NCBI RefSeq assembly: GCF_001758465.1
Contig: NZ_MJIC01000011.1
Coordinates: 1-64,000, forward strand
Reading direction: 5' to 3'
Source of the DNA: Marisediminitalea lipolytica
GTDB taxonomy: Bacteria > Pseudomonadota > Gammaproteobacteria > Enterobacterales > Alteromonadaceae
Length of the DNA stretch: 64,000 nucleotides
Positions within the stretch are counted from its first letter, which is position 1. Each line of letters opens with the position of its first letter. Of the stretch, positions 25,632 through 35,731 are shown in pieces. The position numbers were made by a program, and so were the translations under genes. Under the pieces are notes generated by a model that saw nothing but the letters and a program-made list of their open reading frames with translations, ran no database searches and had not been told where the DNA came from.

Positions 25632-26867
25632 CTATTTGCTGGCAACTAAAGCGTAGTTGAAAACCTGTAAATGTCTACGCATATCAAACTCAAAGAACTC
25701 ACCATCAAAATCAACGAAAGTACACAATTTCCCGAGCACTTCTTCACTATCATGAGACGAGATATTGGATATTTGAACCCTTGCAACGAACCCTAATGGT
25801 TCTCCCCTTACATTCAGCATTTCATTCACATCTTCTCTTACCTGCCGAGAAACAATTTCAAACCGGCCCCTGGTTTTATTATCTAACATTAAATAAATGT
25901 TGCTCACCGGTTTTGCATGACGGATTATTCCCCAGCCTGAAATGATGAGCTGATCTTGCTCAGTCTTAATATTATCGATTGACCCATTAAACGTTTTCAA
26001 TTGCTTTTTAAATCCGTCGCCTGCGTCGCTAAACCCAAGGTTAGATGCCGTAGCCGATACGTCCTCTGCATAAGGCCAACCTTGCCCTAACTCTTTTAAT
26101 TTCGTGATGAGAGAGGCGGAGTATATATGATTTAAACAAATTTGATTTGCAATAAAACGCTCTTCATCCTCGGTAAAGTAACGAACCAAATGAAACCCTT
26201 TACCACGATAGCTGGCCAGTGTTTCCAACGAAAAGTCTGGCACCCTGCCACGCAGTTTTTCTTCGGCATGCAAACGGGCTATTCGATAAGGCTTATTATG
26301 AAAATGAATATGTACTAATCCGGTACGCTTCTCAGCATCTGATTCTTTCACCTTACCCCAATGAAATCCCTGGTCAAGTGACTTAATCGTACCGTGTCTG
26401 AAAAAACACTTACGATAGGGTTGCTTGTTGTACCAGTAAGGGCTCACCGAAGAGTTATAAAACTGACTATCTATTAACAAGGTACCTTGTGTATTTTCAT
26501 ACTTAAGTAACTCTAACTGCAATGCGCTTTTATCGCAGCTAACAACACCTTCGTTATCAAGTGTTGCTAAAAATTCATCACAATCGATAAGCATGTAGTA
26601 ATCGAAATTTGATTCTTGATCTAATCTTTTAATGAAATCACAAAAAATATCACCGCGATTTTCATAATCGTCTTTAGTAGTGTACTTCACTATGATATTA
26701 CAACCTTTGGCTTTTGCTTTAGAAAGTTGTTCTTTTGTAATCGAACTCTCACTACCATTGTCAAAGATAAAAAGATTTTCATGCCCAACGAGGTAACTGT
26801 GATAAGCAATCCATTTGCTTAAAAGCTCTTCCTCATTTTTCTGCATCATTAAAATTGCTATTTTCAT
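25632..26867 (-). CDS. GT2/GT92-like glycosyltransferase with C-terminal beta domain
   Basis: A 411-residue protein. The N-terminal ~260 residues match the glycosyltransferase group often annotated Glyco_tranf_2_4: KIAILMMQKNEEELLSKWIA, HENLFIFDNGSES, YYMLIDCDEFLAT (DxD-like acidic site) and VHIHFHNKPYRIARLHAEEK. The C-terminal ~110 residues form a separate beta-rich domain (LIISGWGIIRHA, SRQVREDVNEML, LGFVARVQI) that resembles the C-terminal part of the truncated acyltransferase two genes downstream. No membrane segment. Sugar specificity unknown. Confidence 0.8.
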   Translation of the reverse strand: MKIAILMMQKNEEELLSKWIAYHSYLVGHENLFIFDNGSESSITKEQLSKAKAKGCNIIVKYTTKDDYENRGDIFCDFIKRLDQESNFDYYMLIDCDEFLATLDNEGVVSCDKSALQLELLKYENTQGTLLIDSQFYNSSVSPYWYNKQPYRKCFFRHGTIKSLDQGFHWGKVKESDAEKRTGLVHIHFHNKPYRIARLHAEEKLRGRVPDFSLETLASYRGKGFHLVRYFTEDEERFIANQICLNHIYSASLITKLKELGQGWPYAEDVSATASNLGFSDAGDGFKKQLKTFNGSIDNIKTEQDQLIISGWGIIRHAKPVSNIYLMLDNKTRGRFEIVSRQVREDVNEMLNVRGEPLGFVARVQISNISSHDSEEVLGKLCTFVDFDGEFFEFDMRRHLQVFNYALVASK

Positions 26868-26884
26868 ATACGCTTAATCTAACG

Positions 26885-28816
26885 TTACTCACCAAAGAAC
26901 GGATAACGTCCTAAATTGCTTATTTGCGGTCCCCACTTCAGAATATCGCTTTCTGATGGAGTATCCATATCCAGTGATGCAAGACAACCAAAGCCGGCTA
27001 ACTTCCATTTATCTATAGGATGTAAAATGTGTATATTCTGAAGTCCAAAGTCGCCACATATTTGGGCGTCGGAGCGCACATTGTCCCCCACGTGAATGTA
27101 GTTTTTAGAGGTCCCGCTGATTAACTCTTTAACATAAGTCCACATCGTACCGGCATCTTTACGTTTACCTAAATCAGAACTAACAAATAACCGGTAAGGC
27201 ACAGCTATACCTATTTTACGGAGCATTGTCTCTACCTGTCGCTTTGTATAGTAGATATCAGTGATAAACCAGATTTCCTTTTTATTTAACGAAAGCTGCT
27301 TAACCATTTCGACCATCTCATCTTTTGGTAGCGCCATTTCCAAATCGTAATAAAACTCTTTATTCATCCAATCTAAGGCACATTCTTCTGAAATCTGACA
27401 TTCTTTCGCTAGTTGCTGGTATACCTCGGTTATCGACACATCGCCTTCAAACGACTTTGTTTGCCGACAAGTTAACTCAGCTTTATTACGCGCTTCAACA
27501 AACGCTTCTGGCGAACTGAATACACCAATATGAGATAGCTCTTTACCTAGCAGATACTTAGCGTAATCTGGCTCACAGTATTTTCTTCGTAATACAGTGT
27601 CGAACACATCAAACGAAATAATATCAAAGTTGGATAAATCCCCCAGTAAAGAGGACGCAGGCTTGTAATAGCTGGTAGAGATTGAGGTTTTATCCTGAGT
27701 AAACCTTCCAAGCGGCGCGTAATAATAAAACTGCTCATACCCTTGTTTTTCAACCAGGGGGCCCAAAATGCGCTCCAGCGCATGAAGTTTGGAACCGTCA
27801 TTCGGTAATGGTTCAGCGGGGAAATCTTCATACTGATAAGTTTTGTTTAGCAGAGGCTCAAGCGCTGCAGGCCTTGCCCAAAACATTCCACCAACGGGAT
27901 ATGTTAAGAAATTATCGCTGATATCCAGTCCCCACTCCGCGATAAATTCCTTTGCAAACGGTTTATTACAGGTCCAGTGATTGACCCATGCTGGCATCAT
28001 CCAAAATGACGTTGGGTAATATAATCCCAACTCTTTGTGTTCATCAAATAAGCGTAATACGGATGAAGTAACATGTTTATCTTTTAGTAAAAACTGATTT
28101 TGGTAATCAAACCATTGTGTTTGCTCTCGACCACTGTAAAGGGACTTTTTGGAATGCAAGTGGCACATTAAATCGTACGCTAGCAACTCTTTACTGAAGT
28201 GTACTAAAAATGGCCCAAAGTTACGCCCACGATTCTCGCAAACGGTTACTTTGACGTTGTTGACTTTATTAATTTTTTTGAAGGTAGCTGAGGCATCATT
28301 AGCAATATCCTGTGTTGCCGCAGTAACAAACACATCCACCTCAGTAGGGAATTTTTCCAGACAACTGGCAAACTTAGCTACAAAGTCTGCATAAAAGATA
28401 TGCAGGACAATAGCTATTTTTTGCTGTCGCCAGGTCGCACTCTCTTTTGGAATTAAATTATCTCGTGGCGTCCATCTTGGCAACGCCCTAGACCAGGCTC
28501 GGCCTTCATTACGCCCATGATACATATAATGCAGTAACGGTGAGAGCCCTGCATGATAAACGTCTACGTTACACCGTAGATAGGTTTCCGTATCAAATTC
28601 TGGTGATGGATTCACATTAGCGTAAGGGGATTTTTTTATATAATCCTTAAACGCTAACCAGTTGCTGGGGAACGAGCCATAGTGTTCCTGGTACCACTCT
28701 GGGTTAAACAGGCCAGACTTGATAGCAAGCTTATACGCCTTTGCTAAAGATGGGTAAGCTAGCCCTTCTATTTTAGTTTGGAGTCCTCTAGCGAGATTTT
28801 TAAAATTTCTTTTCAT
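26885..28816 (-). CDS. RgpF-like (rhamnan synthesis F) protein fused to a HAD domain
   Basis: A 643-residue protein. Residues ~30-110 carry the accessory module seen in the 8815 protein (FDTETYLRCNVDVYHAGLSP, YHGRNEGRAW). Residues ~130-390 are RgpF-like (IAIVLHIFYADFVAKFASCL, VCENRGRNFGPFLVHF, HLHSKKSLYS, PVGGMFWARPAAL). From ~397 a HAD domain follows (IISFDVFDTVLRR, FITDIYYTKRQV, HVGDNVRSDAQICG). RgpF proteins belong to rhamnose-polymer synthesis, which fits the nearby dTDP-rhamnose operon. The HAD domain is normally followed in one chain by the domain encoded here by the upstream gene. Confidence 0.87.
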   Translation of the reverse strand: MKRNFKNLARGLQTKIEGLAYPSLAKAYKLAIKSGLFNPEWYQEHYGSFPSNWLAFKDYIKKSPYANVNPSPEFDTETYLRCNVDVYHAGLSPLLHYMYHGRNEGRAWSRALPRWTPRDNLIPKESATWRQQKIAIVLHIFYADFVAKFASCLEKFPTEVDVFVTAATQDIANDASATFKKINKVNNVKVTVCENRGRNFGPFLVHFSKELLAYDLMCHLHSKKSLYSGREQTQWFDYQNQFLLKDKHVTSSVLRLFDEHKELGLYYPTSFWMMPAWVNHWTCNKPFAKEFIAEWGLDISDNFLTYPVGGMFWARPAALEPLLNKTYQYEDFPAEPLPNDGSKLHALERILGPLVEKQGYEQFYYYAPLGRFTQDKTSISTSYYKPASSLLGDLSNFDIISFDVFDTVLRRKYCEPDYAKYLLGKELSHIGVFSSPEAFVEARNKAELTCRQTKSFEGDVSITEVYQQLAKECQISEECALDWMNKEFYYDLEMALPKDEMVEMVKQLSLNKKEIWFITDIYYTKRQVETMLRKIGIAVPYRLFVSSDLGKRKDAGTMWTYVKELISGTSKNYIHVGDNVRSDAQICGDFGLQNIHILHPIDKWKLAGFGCLASLDMDTPSESDILKWGPQISNLGRYPFFGE

Positions 28817-28818
28817 AG

Positions 28819-29859
28819 TTATAAACCAAAAAACTGCATTGAGTTGACGTTACCAAAACCAGAAATCGCATCATCAAATTCGAATAGTGGCCAACTAGCG
28901 CTTGGCAGCAGGTTTCTTTTGGAGACGTATTGCTCATAGAGAAATTCAATCTCTTCTACTTTAAAGGTCACATTACTTTTATGAAAATGTGTAACAGCTT
29001 CCAGTGCCCCGTCAAAAACGAGTGATAATTTTTCAAAATGATGCTGCGTGAAGTTGCGCTTACCAAAAGAAAAAATGAAATCACCTTCTTTAAATGGCGA
29101 CTCTAAAATGTCAATGAATTGGCCATCGGGCGATGTAAACAACGACTCCATAAACATCGAGCGATCCAGCATTGTATAACCACCGCCCATCTTCACTTTG
29201 TCTTTGAATGCAAAATTCATATTTGCCTTAAAGTGCCCAGCTGTAGTTTTACTACTATCCGTTGTAATGAAATAGAATCCATTGGTGTCGCTATTTAGCA
29301 GCAAACTAAGTAATTTCTGGATTGTTCCTGAATAGCCAACATCTAACAAAACGGCTTTATTGGCGGTTTCTTTTGTCAAATTGACTGATGCTAAATAGTC
29401 TAAATAAGCCTTTTTAGTCGGCTCCACTAAACTCTTAATTATCTCTAAGTTAGCTTTAATTAACTTTTCGAGCTTTGGCATGTCATCTGGTACAACGATT
29501 TCATTATCCAGCTCATCTTCAGGAATTATCTGATTTACTTGTTCCAGTGTAAATCCGAACCTAGCTATAAAAAAATCGCGAGTTGAGCCTTCATAACCGT
29601 GTCCGAGTGACAGTGGCCATGAAGCTTTATCTGAAAGCAAAATTCTGAATAGAAACGTACGGGATGCGTATAGATAGTGCGTTTCTAACTGAGGGGAGAT
29701 AATTTCCAGCCCTTTCTGAAGGATATATCCTTCTCTTGCCAGACAATAGATTTTTTTAGTGTCTTCATCGAGTGAGGCGACCACTTTCGATAAATAACTA
29801 TGCAGTAGCGGGCCACAAAAGTTATACCCGAATTCCTTTAAAGATACTGACTCTACCAT
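28819..29859 (-). CDS. HAD-associated glycan-locus protein (COG5610 C-terminal type)
   Basis: A 346-residue protein that resembles the part following the HAD domain in COG5610-type proteins: NFCGPLLHSYLSKVVASL, IYCLAREGYILQKGL, THYLYASRTFLFR and AVLLDVGYSGTIQKLL. It is first in the minus-strand glycan operon and ends 2 nt before the RgpF-HAD gene, consistent with a protein that works as its partner. The catalytic role of this family is not established to my knowledge. The 245-nt gap upstream holds the operon promoter region (a TATACT -10 candidate near 29940) and the rplQ terminator. Confidence 0.72.
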   Translation of the reverse strand: MVESVSLKEFGYNFCGPLLHSYLSKVVASLDEDTKKIYCLAREGYILQKGLEIISPQLETHYLYASRTFLFRILLSDKASWPLSLGHGYEGSTRDFFIARFGFTLEQVNQIIPEDELDNEIVVPDDMPKLEKLIKANLEIIKSLVEPTKKAYLDYLASVNLTKETANKAVLLDVGYSGTIQKLLSLLLNSDTNGFYFITTDSSKTTAGHFKANMNFAFKDKVKMGGGYTMLDRSMFMESLFTSPDGQFIDILESPFKEGDFIFSFGKRNFTQHHFEKLSLVFDGALEAVTHFHKSNVTFKVEEIEFLYEQYVSKRNLLPSASWPLFEFDDAISGFGNVNSMQFFGL

Positions 29860-30031
29860 GCCTTGTGGATTTACTCTTTTAGTTGCTTTTAGCGGAAACA
29901 GTGGTTTCTGCGGTAAACACGAATCCTAACATTTAGTATAGAGTTTGTCTTGAAACTCATGCCAATTTTTATCTCTCCTCTGCATGAAAAATTTCAAGAA
30001 TGTAAGCCAGTGCATAACGAAGTTCGGAAAC

Positions 30032-30059
30032 AAAAAACCCGCCATAAGGCGGGTTTTTT
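30032..30059 (-). terminator. Rho-independent terminator of the alpha operon
   Basis: Minus strand hairpin CCCGCC-TTAT-GGCGGG flanked by A6 and T6, 45 nt after the rplQ stop. A strong, classic intrinsic terminator. Confidence 0.93.
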
Positions 30060-30104
30060 AGCGAACTACACTAGCGCAAGGCTAATCTAGCATCGAGTAA
30101 TTGC

Positions 30105-30506
30105 TTACTCTTCAGTTGCTTCTACTGCTTCTTCTTCAGCTTCTACAACCGGGCGGTCAACTAACTCAACGTATGCCATAGGCGCGTTGTCGCCAGCACG
30201 GAAACCGCATTTTAAAATGCGAAGATAACCGCCTGGGCGAGTTTCGTAACGAGGACCAAGCTCGTTGAACAGTTTACCTACTACTTCTTTATCACCAGTG
30301 CGAGCCATAGCTAAACGGCGGTTTGCAACGCTGTCTTGCTTAGCCAGAGTGATAAGAGGCTCAATTACGCGACGTAATTCTTTCGCTTTTGGTAACGTCG
30401 TTTTGATCACTTCGTGCTTGACCAAAGAACCGGCCATGTTTTTGAACATAGCTTGACGATGGCTGCTGTTGCGATTCAACTGACGACCACTCTTACGATG
30501 GCGCAT
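30105..30506 (-). CDS. rplQ: Large ribosomal subunit protein L17
   Basis: 133 residues. Starts [20 protein letters not shown], the invariant L17 N-terminus that binds 23S rRNA, and continues [20 protein letters not shown]. The C-terminus has an acidic tail rich in Glu/Ala that is longer than in E. coli. Last gene of the alpha operon, 40 nt after rpoA. Confidence 0.98.
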   Translation of the reverse strand: MRHRKSGRQLNRNSSHRQAMFKNMAGSLVKHEVIKTTLPKAKELRRVIEPLITLAKQDSVANRRLAMARTGDKEVVGKLFNELGPRYETRPGGYLRILKCGFRAGDNAPMAYVELVDRPVVEAEEEAVEATEE

Positions 30507-30546
30507 AGTTTTATCCTTCTAAAAAATCAGTTTCTTTTAAACCTGA

Positions 30547-31533
30547 TTAATCTTTTTCAGCGATGCTCTCAGGTGGCCAGTTTTCCAGGCGCATGCCCAG
30601 AGAAAGTCCACGTGAAGCGAGAACATCTTTGATCTCAGTTAGCGATTTCTTACCTAAGTTAGGAGTTTTAAGTAACTCAACTTCGGTACGCTGAACCAGG
30701 TCACCAATATACTGGATAGCTTCTGCTTTCAGACAGTTAGCAGAACGTACTGTTAATTCCAGGTCATCAACCGGACGCAGCAGAATAGGATCGAACTCAG
30801 GTTTCTCTTCTTTCTGCACTGGCTCAGAGATATCACGCAGTTCAACAAACGCATCCAGCTGTTCAGCCAGGATGGTTGCGCTACGACGGATGGCTTCTTC
30901 AGGATCTAAAGTACCATTCGTTTCCATATCAATGATCAGTTTGTCCAGGTCGGTACGCTGTTCTACACGCGCAGATTCTACGGTGTAAGCAATACGCTCA
31001 ACTGGGCTGTATGATGCATCTACTAATAAACGACCAATTGGACGATCATCTTCTTCAGAGGAACGACGAGTTGACGCTGGTACGTAACCACGACCCATTT
31101 CTACTTTAATGCGCATGCTGATTTCAGCTTCGCCGGTTAAAGTACAAATGACGTGCTCAGGGTTAACGATTTCTACGTCACCATCATGCTGGATATCACC
31201 AGCTACAACAGGGCCAGCGCCAGATTTCACCAGAGTCAGAGTCGCTTCGTTTTTGCCTTCTAAGCGAACCGCTAAACCTTTAAGGTTCAACAAGATTTCG
31301 ATTACATCTTCTTGAACACCTTCTTTGGTGCTGTACTCGTGAAGGACGCCATCGATCTCAACTTCTGTTACTGCACATCCAGGCATGGACGACAGTAAGA
31401 TGCGACGTAAGGCGTTACCTAAAGTGTGGCCAAAACCACGCTCCAGGGGTTCCAAAGTTACTTTGGCACGAGTAGGAGAAACGTTTTCGATCTCAACTAA
31501 TCTCGGTTTAAGGAATTCAGTCACAGAACCCAC
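30547..31533 (-). CDS. rpoA: RNA polymerase alpha subunit
   Basis: 328 residues. N-terminal dimerisation domain ([37 protein letters not shown]), a flexible linker at ~235-250, and a C-terminal DNA/activator-binding domain ([35 protein letters not shown]). Assembles beta and beta' and contacts UP elements and activators. Lies between rpsD and rplQ as in other gammaproteobacteria. Confidence 0.99.
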   Translation of the reverse strand: MGSVTEFLKPRLVEIENVSPTRAKVTLEPLERGFGHTLGNALRRILLSSMPGCAVTEVEIDGVLHEYSTKEGVQEDVIEILLNLKGLAVRLEGKNEATLTLVKSGAGPVVAGDIQHDGDVEIVNPEHVICTLTGEAEISMRIKVEMGRGYVPASTRRSSEEDDRPIGRLLVDASYSPVERIAYTVESARVEQRTDLDKLIIDMETNGTLDPEEAIRRSATILAEQLDAFVELRDISEPVQKEEKPEFDPILLRPVDDLELTVRSANCLKAEAIQYIGDLVQRTEVELLKTPNLGKKSLTEIKDVLASRGLSLGMRLENWPPESIAEKD

Positions 31534-31555
31534 AATGCTTCCTCTTTAGTTAGCT

Positions 31556-32176
31556 TTACTTAGAGTAAAGTTCGACGATCAACTGTTCGTTAATTTCGGC
31601 AGACAAGTCAGTTCTTTCAGGAACACGCTTGAACGTACCTTCCATTTTGTTGCTGTCTACTTCAATCCAGGTTGGCTTCTCACGCTGTTCAGCCAGTTCC
31701 AAAGCAGCCGCGATACGCGCTTGCTTTTTAGCTTTTTCACGAACAGAAACCACGTCTTCGGCAGTAACGTTAAACGATGGAATGTTTACCACTTTGCCAT
31801 TAACTAAAATAGCTTTGTGGCTAACCAGCTGACGCGCTTCTGCACGAGTGCTGGCGAATCCCATACGATAAACTACGTTATCAAGACGCTGCTCAAGAAG
31901 TTGCAACAGGTTTTCACCAGTGTTGCCTTTCAGACGAGCCGCTTCTTTATAGTAGTTACGGAATTGCTTTTCTAAAATGCCGTACATACGACGGACTTTT
32001 TGCTTTTCACGCAGCTGCACACCGTAGTCAGACAGACGACCACGACGGGCACCGTGTTGACCAGGCGCAGTTTCGATTTTACATTTAGAATCGATTGCGC
32101 GAACGCCGCTCTTAAGGAACAGATCAGTTCCTTCACGACGGCTAAGCTTGAGTTTTGGACCCAAATATCTTGCCAT
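31556..32176 (-). CDS. rpsD: Small ribosomal subunit protein S4
   Basis: 206 residues starting [20 protein letters not shown]. The S4 RNA-binding domain is at ~95-155 ([37 protein letters not shown]). Primary 16S assembly protein; in E. coli also the translational repressor of the alpha operon and a factor in rRNA antitermination. The candidate target leader is upstream of rpsM. Confidence 0.98.
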   Translation of the reverse strand: MARYLGPKLKLSRREGTDLFLKSGVRAIDSKCKIETAPGQHGARRGRLSDYGVQLREKQKVRRMYGILEKQFRNYYKEAARLKGNTGENLLQLLEQRLDNVVYRMGFASTRAEARQLVSHKAILVNGKVVNIPSFNVTAEDVVSVREKAKKQARIAAALELAEQREKPTWIEVDSNKMEGTFKRVPERTDLSAEINEQLIVELYSK

Positions 32177-32200
32177 GTTCTTTCTCCAACTGTCCGTCGA

Positions 32201-32593
32201 TTAAACGCGACGTTTTTTCGGTGGACGACAACCGTTGTGAGGGATAGGCGTCACATCGGTAATGTTTGTGATCTTGTAACCTGTAGCGTTCAGGGCACGG
32301 ATCGCAGACTCACGGCCTGGACCTGGACCTTTAACGAAAACTTCAAGGTTTTTCAGACCGTATTCTTGCGCGGCTACGCCGGCACGCTCAGCAGCTACCT
32401 GTGCAGCAAATGGGGTAGATTTACGTGAACCACGGAAACCTGAACCACCAGAAGTTGCCCATGCAAGTGCGTTGCCTGAACGATCTGTGATAGTCACAAT
32501 TGTGTTATTGAAAGACGCATGGATATGAGCCATACCGTCTGCAACCTGACGTTTAGCGCGCTTACGCGTGCTACGAGCTGGTGCTTTTGCCAT
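32201..32593 (-). CDS. rpsK: Small ribosomal subunit protein S11
   Basis: 130 residues. [20 protein letters not shown] and the C-terminal [14 protein letters not shown] are diagnostic. The C-terminal IPHNGC contains the Asn-Gly that becomes isoaspartate in E. coli S11. Alpha operon, between rpsM and rpsD. Confidence 0.98.
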   Translation of the reverse strand: MAKAPARSTRKRAKRQVADGMAHIHASFNNTIVTITDRSGNALAWATSGGSGFRGSRKSTPFAAQVAAERAGVAAQEYGLKNLEVFVKGPGPGRESAIRALNATGYKITNITDVTPIPHNGCRPPKKRRV

Positions 32594-32609
32594 AACTTAT
32601 ACTCCCCGT

Positions 32610-32966
32610 TTACTTCTTAATTGGCTTACGAGGACCTTTACGGGTACGCGCATTAGTTTTAGTGCGCTGACCACGTAGAGGCAAGCTACGACGGTGGCGA
32701 ATACCACGGAAGCAACCCAGGTCCATCAAACGTTTGATGCTCATAGAAACTTCACGACGTAAGTCACCTTCTACAGTGAATAACGCCACTTGTTCACGAA
32801 GCTTCTCGATTGTAGCTTCATCAAGCTCTTTGATTTTTGTATCTTCTGCAACACCAGCGCCTGCACAAATGCTTTTCGCACGTGTAGGACCAACGCCGAA
32901 GATTGCCTGAAGGGCGATCACAGCGTGCTTGTGCTCAGGAATGTTAATGCCAGCGATACGGGCCAT
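32610..32966 (-). CDS. rpsM: Small ribosomal subunit protein S13
   Basis: 118 residues from the ATG at 32966 ([20 protein letters not shown]). Three codons of upstream in-frame sequence were discarded because the family begins at MARIAG and GGAG lies just before. The C-terminal [16 protein letters not shown] contacts the tRNAs. First gene of the alpha operon proper. Confidence 0.98.
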   Translation of the reverse strand: MARIAGINIPEHKHAVIALQAIFGVGPTRAKSICAGAGVAEDTKIKELDEATIEKLREQVALFTVEGDLRREVSMSIKRLMDLGCFRGIRHRRSLPLRGQRTKTNARTRKGPRKPIKK

Positions 32967-33070
32967 TAACAGCACTCCTCTTAATTATAGTCGACGGCCT
33001 AAAAAGCCCGATAGGATACTTACCCGTCGAACAAATTGCAAATAAAAGGTGATTAATTCATCTGCGCCGA

Positions 33071-33098
33071 AAGCAGAACCTGATGTCAGGTTCTGCTT
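33071..33098. promoter_or_regulatory. Strong stem-loop between rpmJ and rpsM
   Basis: A perfect 13-bp inverted repeat (AAGCAGAACCTGA) with a 2-nt centre, in the 164-nt gap upstream of rpsM. There is no T-run after it on the minus strand, so it is not a classic terminator. In E. coli this gap holds the alpha operon leader that S4 binds; a regulatory or RNA-processing role is inferred from place only. Confidence 0.55.
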
Positions 33099-33130
33099 AC
33101 AGTTATTAACAAATCATTCACCGCGTTAGA

Positions 33131-33247
33131 TTAGCCTTGACGCTGCTTATGCTTAGGGTCAGAGCTGCAAATCACACGCACAACACCGTTGCGCTTAATG
33201 ATTTTACAGTTACGGCAAATCGTTTTTACTGATGCACGAACTTTCAT
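33131..33247 (-). CDS. rpmJ: Large ribosomal subunit protein L36
   Basis: 38 residues, [20 protein letters not shown] and so on to HKQRQG. The zinc ligands of the C+ form are present: Cys11, Cys14, Cys27 and His33. Small gene between secY and the alpha operon leader, 25 nt after secY. Because it keeps the Cys ligands, it is the form typically expressed when zinc is sufficient. Confidence 0.97.
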   Translation of the reverse strand: MKVRASVKTICRNCKIIKRNGVVRVICSSDPKHKQRQG

Positions 33248-33272
33248 TACATCACTCCGTAGTAGGCTTATC

Positions 33273-34592
33273 TTAGCGGCCGTAGCCTTTAAGATTCGCT
33301 TTCTTCAGAACAGACTCATACTGACTTGACATCAAATGTGTCTGCACCTGTGCCATAAAGTCCATGATAACAACCACGATAATTAACAGTGACGTTCCAC
33401 CGAAGTAGAAAGGCACGTTCCACGCGATCAACATGAACTCGGGCACTAAACAAATAAAGGTTATGTATAGAGCGCCAGCAAGTGTCAGGCGAGTCATTAC
33501 CTTATCGATATAACGTGACGTTTGCTCACCCGGGCGGATGCCTGGGATGAATGCGCCGGATTTCTTCAGGTTGTCTGCTGTATCACGCGGGTTAAATACC
33601 AGCGCGGTATAGAAGAAGCAGAAGAAGATAATCGCAACTGCATATAACATCACGTACAACGGCTGACCAGGCGACAGTAGCAGTGCTACGTCCTGTAACC
33701 AGGCCATTGATTCATTTTGTCCGAACCAGCCCGCAATGGTACCAGGGAACAGAATGATACTGGAAGCAAAGATTGGTGGGATAACCCCGGCCATATTAAC
33801 TTTCAGCGGTAAATGGGTGCTTTGTGCAGCATAAACCTTACGGCCTTGCTGACGTTTTGCATAGTTTACCACGATACGACGCTGGGCGCGTTCTACAAAC
33901 ACAACCAGGTACGTTAAGCCAACTACAATGGCGCCAATCAACAGCAGTAACAACATATTGATGTCACCCTGTCTTGCTTGTTCCGCAGTCTGACCTATCG
34001 CTGTTGGCAGACCGGCAACAATACCAGCAAATATCAAAATAGAGATACCGTTACCGATACCTCGTTCGGTAATTTGTTCACCTAACCACATCAGGAACAT
34101 TGTCCCGGTGACTAAGCTTACTACCGCAGTAAAGTAAAATCCGAAGCCAGGATTAATCACCAAACCATTAATCAGGTTAGGCAGGCCGGTAGCAATACCG
34201 ATAGACTGGAAGGTGGCCAGTACCAGCGTTAAATAACGCGTATACTGACTAATCTTACGTCTGCCTGCTTCACCTTCTTTTTTCAGCTCAACCATTGGCG
34301 GATGCACAACAGAGAGCAACTGCATAATAATTGATGCAGTAATGTAAGGCATAATCCCCAAAGCCAGAACTGATGCACGCTCAAGCGCACCACCGGAGAA
34401 CATGTTGAACATTTCTACGATGGTACCTTTTTGTTGCTCGAACAACTGCGACAGCACTGCGGCATCGATACCAGGAATAGGCACGTATGACCCTAACCGG
34501 AATACTACAATTGCTCCGAGTACGAACAACAATCTTGCTTTAAGCTCACTCAAGCCGCTTTTCGCGCCCGAATCCAATCCTGGTTTCGCCAT
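33273..34592 (-). CDS. secY: Protein translocase subunit SecY
   Basis: 439 residues with ten predicted membrane helices forming the Sec channel. Seen: [20 protein letters not shown] (TM1), plug and lateral gate region [20 protein letters not shown], and the cytoplasmic loop with [12 protein letters not shown]. Standard place in the spc operon after rplO, 5 nt away. Works with SecE, SecG and SecA. Confidence 0.98.
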   Translation of the reverse strand: MAKPGLDSGAKSGLSELKARLLFVLGAIVVFRLGSYVPIPGIDAAVLSQLFEQQKGTIVEMFNMFSGGALERASVLALGIMPYITASIIMQLLSVVHPPMVELKKEGEAGRRKISQYTRYLTLVLATFQSIGIATGLPNLINGLVINPGFGFYFTAVVSLVTGTMFLMWLGEQITERGIGNGISILIFAGIVAGLPTAIGQTAEQARQGDINMLLLLLIGAIVVGLTYLVVFVERAQRRIVVNYAKRQQGRKVYAAQSTHLPLKVNMAGVIPPIFASSIILFPGTIAGWFGQNESMAWLQDVALLLSPGQPLYVMLYAVAIIFFCFFYTALVFNPRDTADNLKKSGAFIPGIRPGEQTSRYIDKVMTRLTLAGALYITFICLVPEFMLIAWNVPFYFGGTSLLIIVVVIMDFMAQVQTHLMSSQYESVLKKANLKGYGR

Positions 34593-34597
34593 TTAGC

Positions 34598-35032
34598 TTA
34601 TTCCTCTACTTTACCGCCAGCAGCTTCGATCGCTTCCTTGGCACCTTTAGTAACCTTCAACCCGCTAACAGTAACAGCGCGTGATACTTCACCGCTCTTC
34701 ATTACTTTAACAAACAGAACGTCTTTCTTAATCAGACCAGCTGCTTTTAAAGTTTCTAAAGTTACTGTTTCACCTTCAACCTTAGCGATTTCAGTCAGTG
34801 TTACCTGATCGGTAACAAAGCTCTTACGAGACGTGAAACCAAACTTAGGCAGACGGCGCTGAATAGGCATCTGACCACCTTCGAAGCCTGGCTTGATAGA
34901 ACCACCTGAACGGCTGGTTTGGCCTTTATGACCACGACCACCGGTTTTACCAAGACCAGAACCGATACCACGACCTACGCGCTTAGCGCTTGGCTTTGAT
35001 CCTTCGGCAGGAGAAATTGTGTTTAAACGCAT
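34598..35032 (-). CDS. rplO: Large ribosomal subunit protein L15
   Basis: 144 residues, [20 protein letters not shown] and the glycine-rich [19 protein letters not shown] that threads into 23S rRNA. In the spc operon between rpmD (3 nt) and secY. Confidence 0.98.
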   Translation of the reverse strand: MRLNTISPAEGSKPSAKRVGRGIGSGLGKTGGRGHKGQTSRSGGSIKPGFEGGQMPIQRRLPKFGFTSRKSFVTDQVTLTEIAKVEGETVTLETLKAAGLIKKDVLFVKVMKSGEVSRAVTVSGLKVTKGAKEAIEAAGGKVEE

Positions 35033-35035
35033 ATC

Positions 35036-35215
35036 TTACTCCTCCACGATCTCAACCATGTAATATACACGGTTGATCATGCCACGAACGGCTGGGGTAT
35101 CTTCGAGTTCACGAACATGGTTGATTTTACGCAGGCCTAAACCTTTAAGCGTCGCTTTGTGCTTTGGCAGACGGCCAATTGCACTTTTAGTTTGCTTTAC
35201 TTTAATCGTTGCCAT
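35036..35215 (-). CDS. rpmD: Large ribosomal subunit protein L30
   Basis: 59 residues: [20 protein letters not shown], then [18 protein letters not shown], ending VEIVEE. Typical for L30. Located between rpsE (6 nt) and rplO (3 nt). Confidence 0.97.
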   Translation of the reverse strand: MATIKVKQTKSAIGRLPKHKATLKGLGLRKINHVRELEDTPAVRGMINRVYYMVEIVEE

Positions 35216-35221
35216 GTCTGA

Positions 35222-35722
35222 TTACCCCAAAATTTCTTCTACAGACAATCCACGTTTAGCAGCGATACCGGCTGGCGAGTTCATCTCGGTCAGCGCGTTA
35301 ACGGTTGCACGAACAACGTTGATTGGGTTAGTAGAGCCGTAACATTTTGAAAGTACGTTCTGCACACCAGCTACTTCAAGTACTGCACGCATTGCACCAC
35401 CGGCGATGATACCGGTACCTTCTGATGCAGGCTGCATGTAAACTTTAGAGCCAGAGTGGCGACCTTTAATAGGGTGCTGCAGCGTGTGACCGTTCAGGTC
35501 TACACTAACCATGTTGCGACGGGCTTTTTCCATCGCTTTTTGGATAGCGGCTGGCACTTCACGTGCTTTACCGTAACCAAAACCAACACGGCCATTGCCG
35601 TCACCAACTACTGTCAATGCAGTGAAGCTGAAAATACGACCACCTTTAACCACTTTAGAAACGCGGTTAACAGCGATCAATTTTTCAAGCATTTCACCTG
35701 TTTGAACTTCTTGTTTAGCCAT
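35222..35722 (-). CDS. rpsE: Small ribosomal subunit protein S5
   Basis: 166 residues. N-terminal dsRNA-binding fold [20 protein letters not shown] and the loop [21 protein letters not shown]-terminal [20 protein letters not shown]. Affects decoding accuracy with S4. Spc operon. Confidence 0.98.
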   Translation of the reverse strand: MAKQEVQTGEMLEKLIAVNRVSKVVKGGRIFSFTALTVVGDGNGRVGFGYGKAREVPAAIQKAMEKARRNMVSVDLNGHTLQHPIKGRHSGSKVYMQPASEGTGIIAGGAMRAVLEVAGVQNVLSKCYGSTNPINVVRATVNALTEMNSPAGIAAKRGLSVEEILG

Positions 35723-35731
35723 TATTAACTC

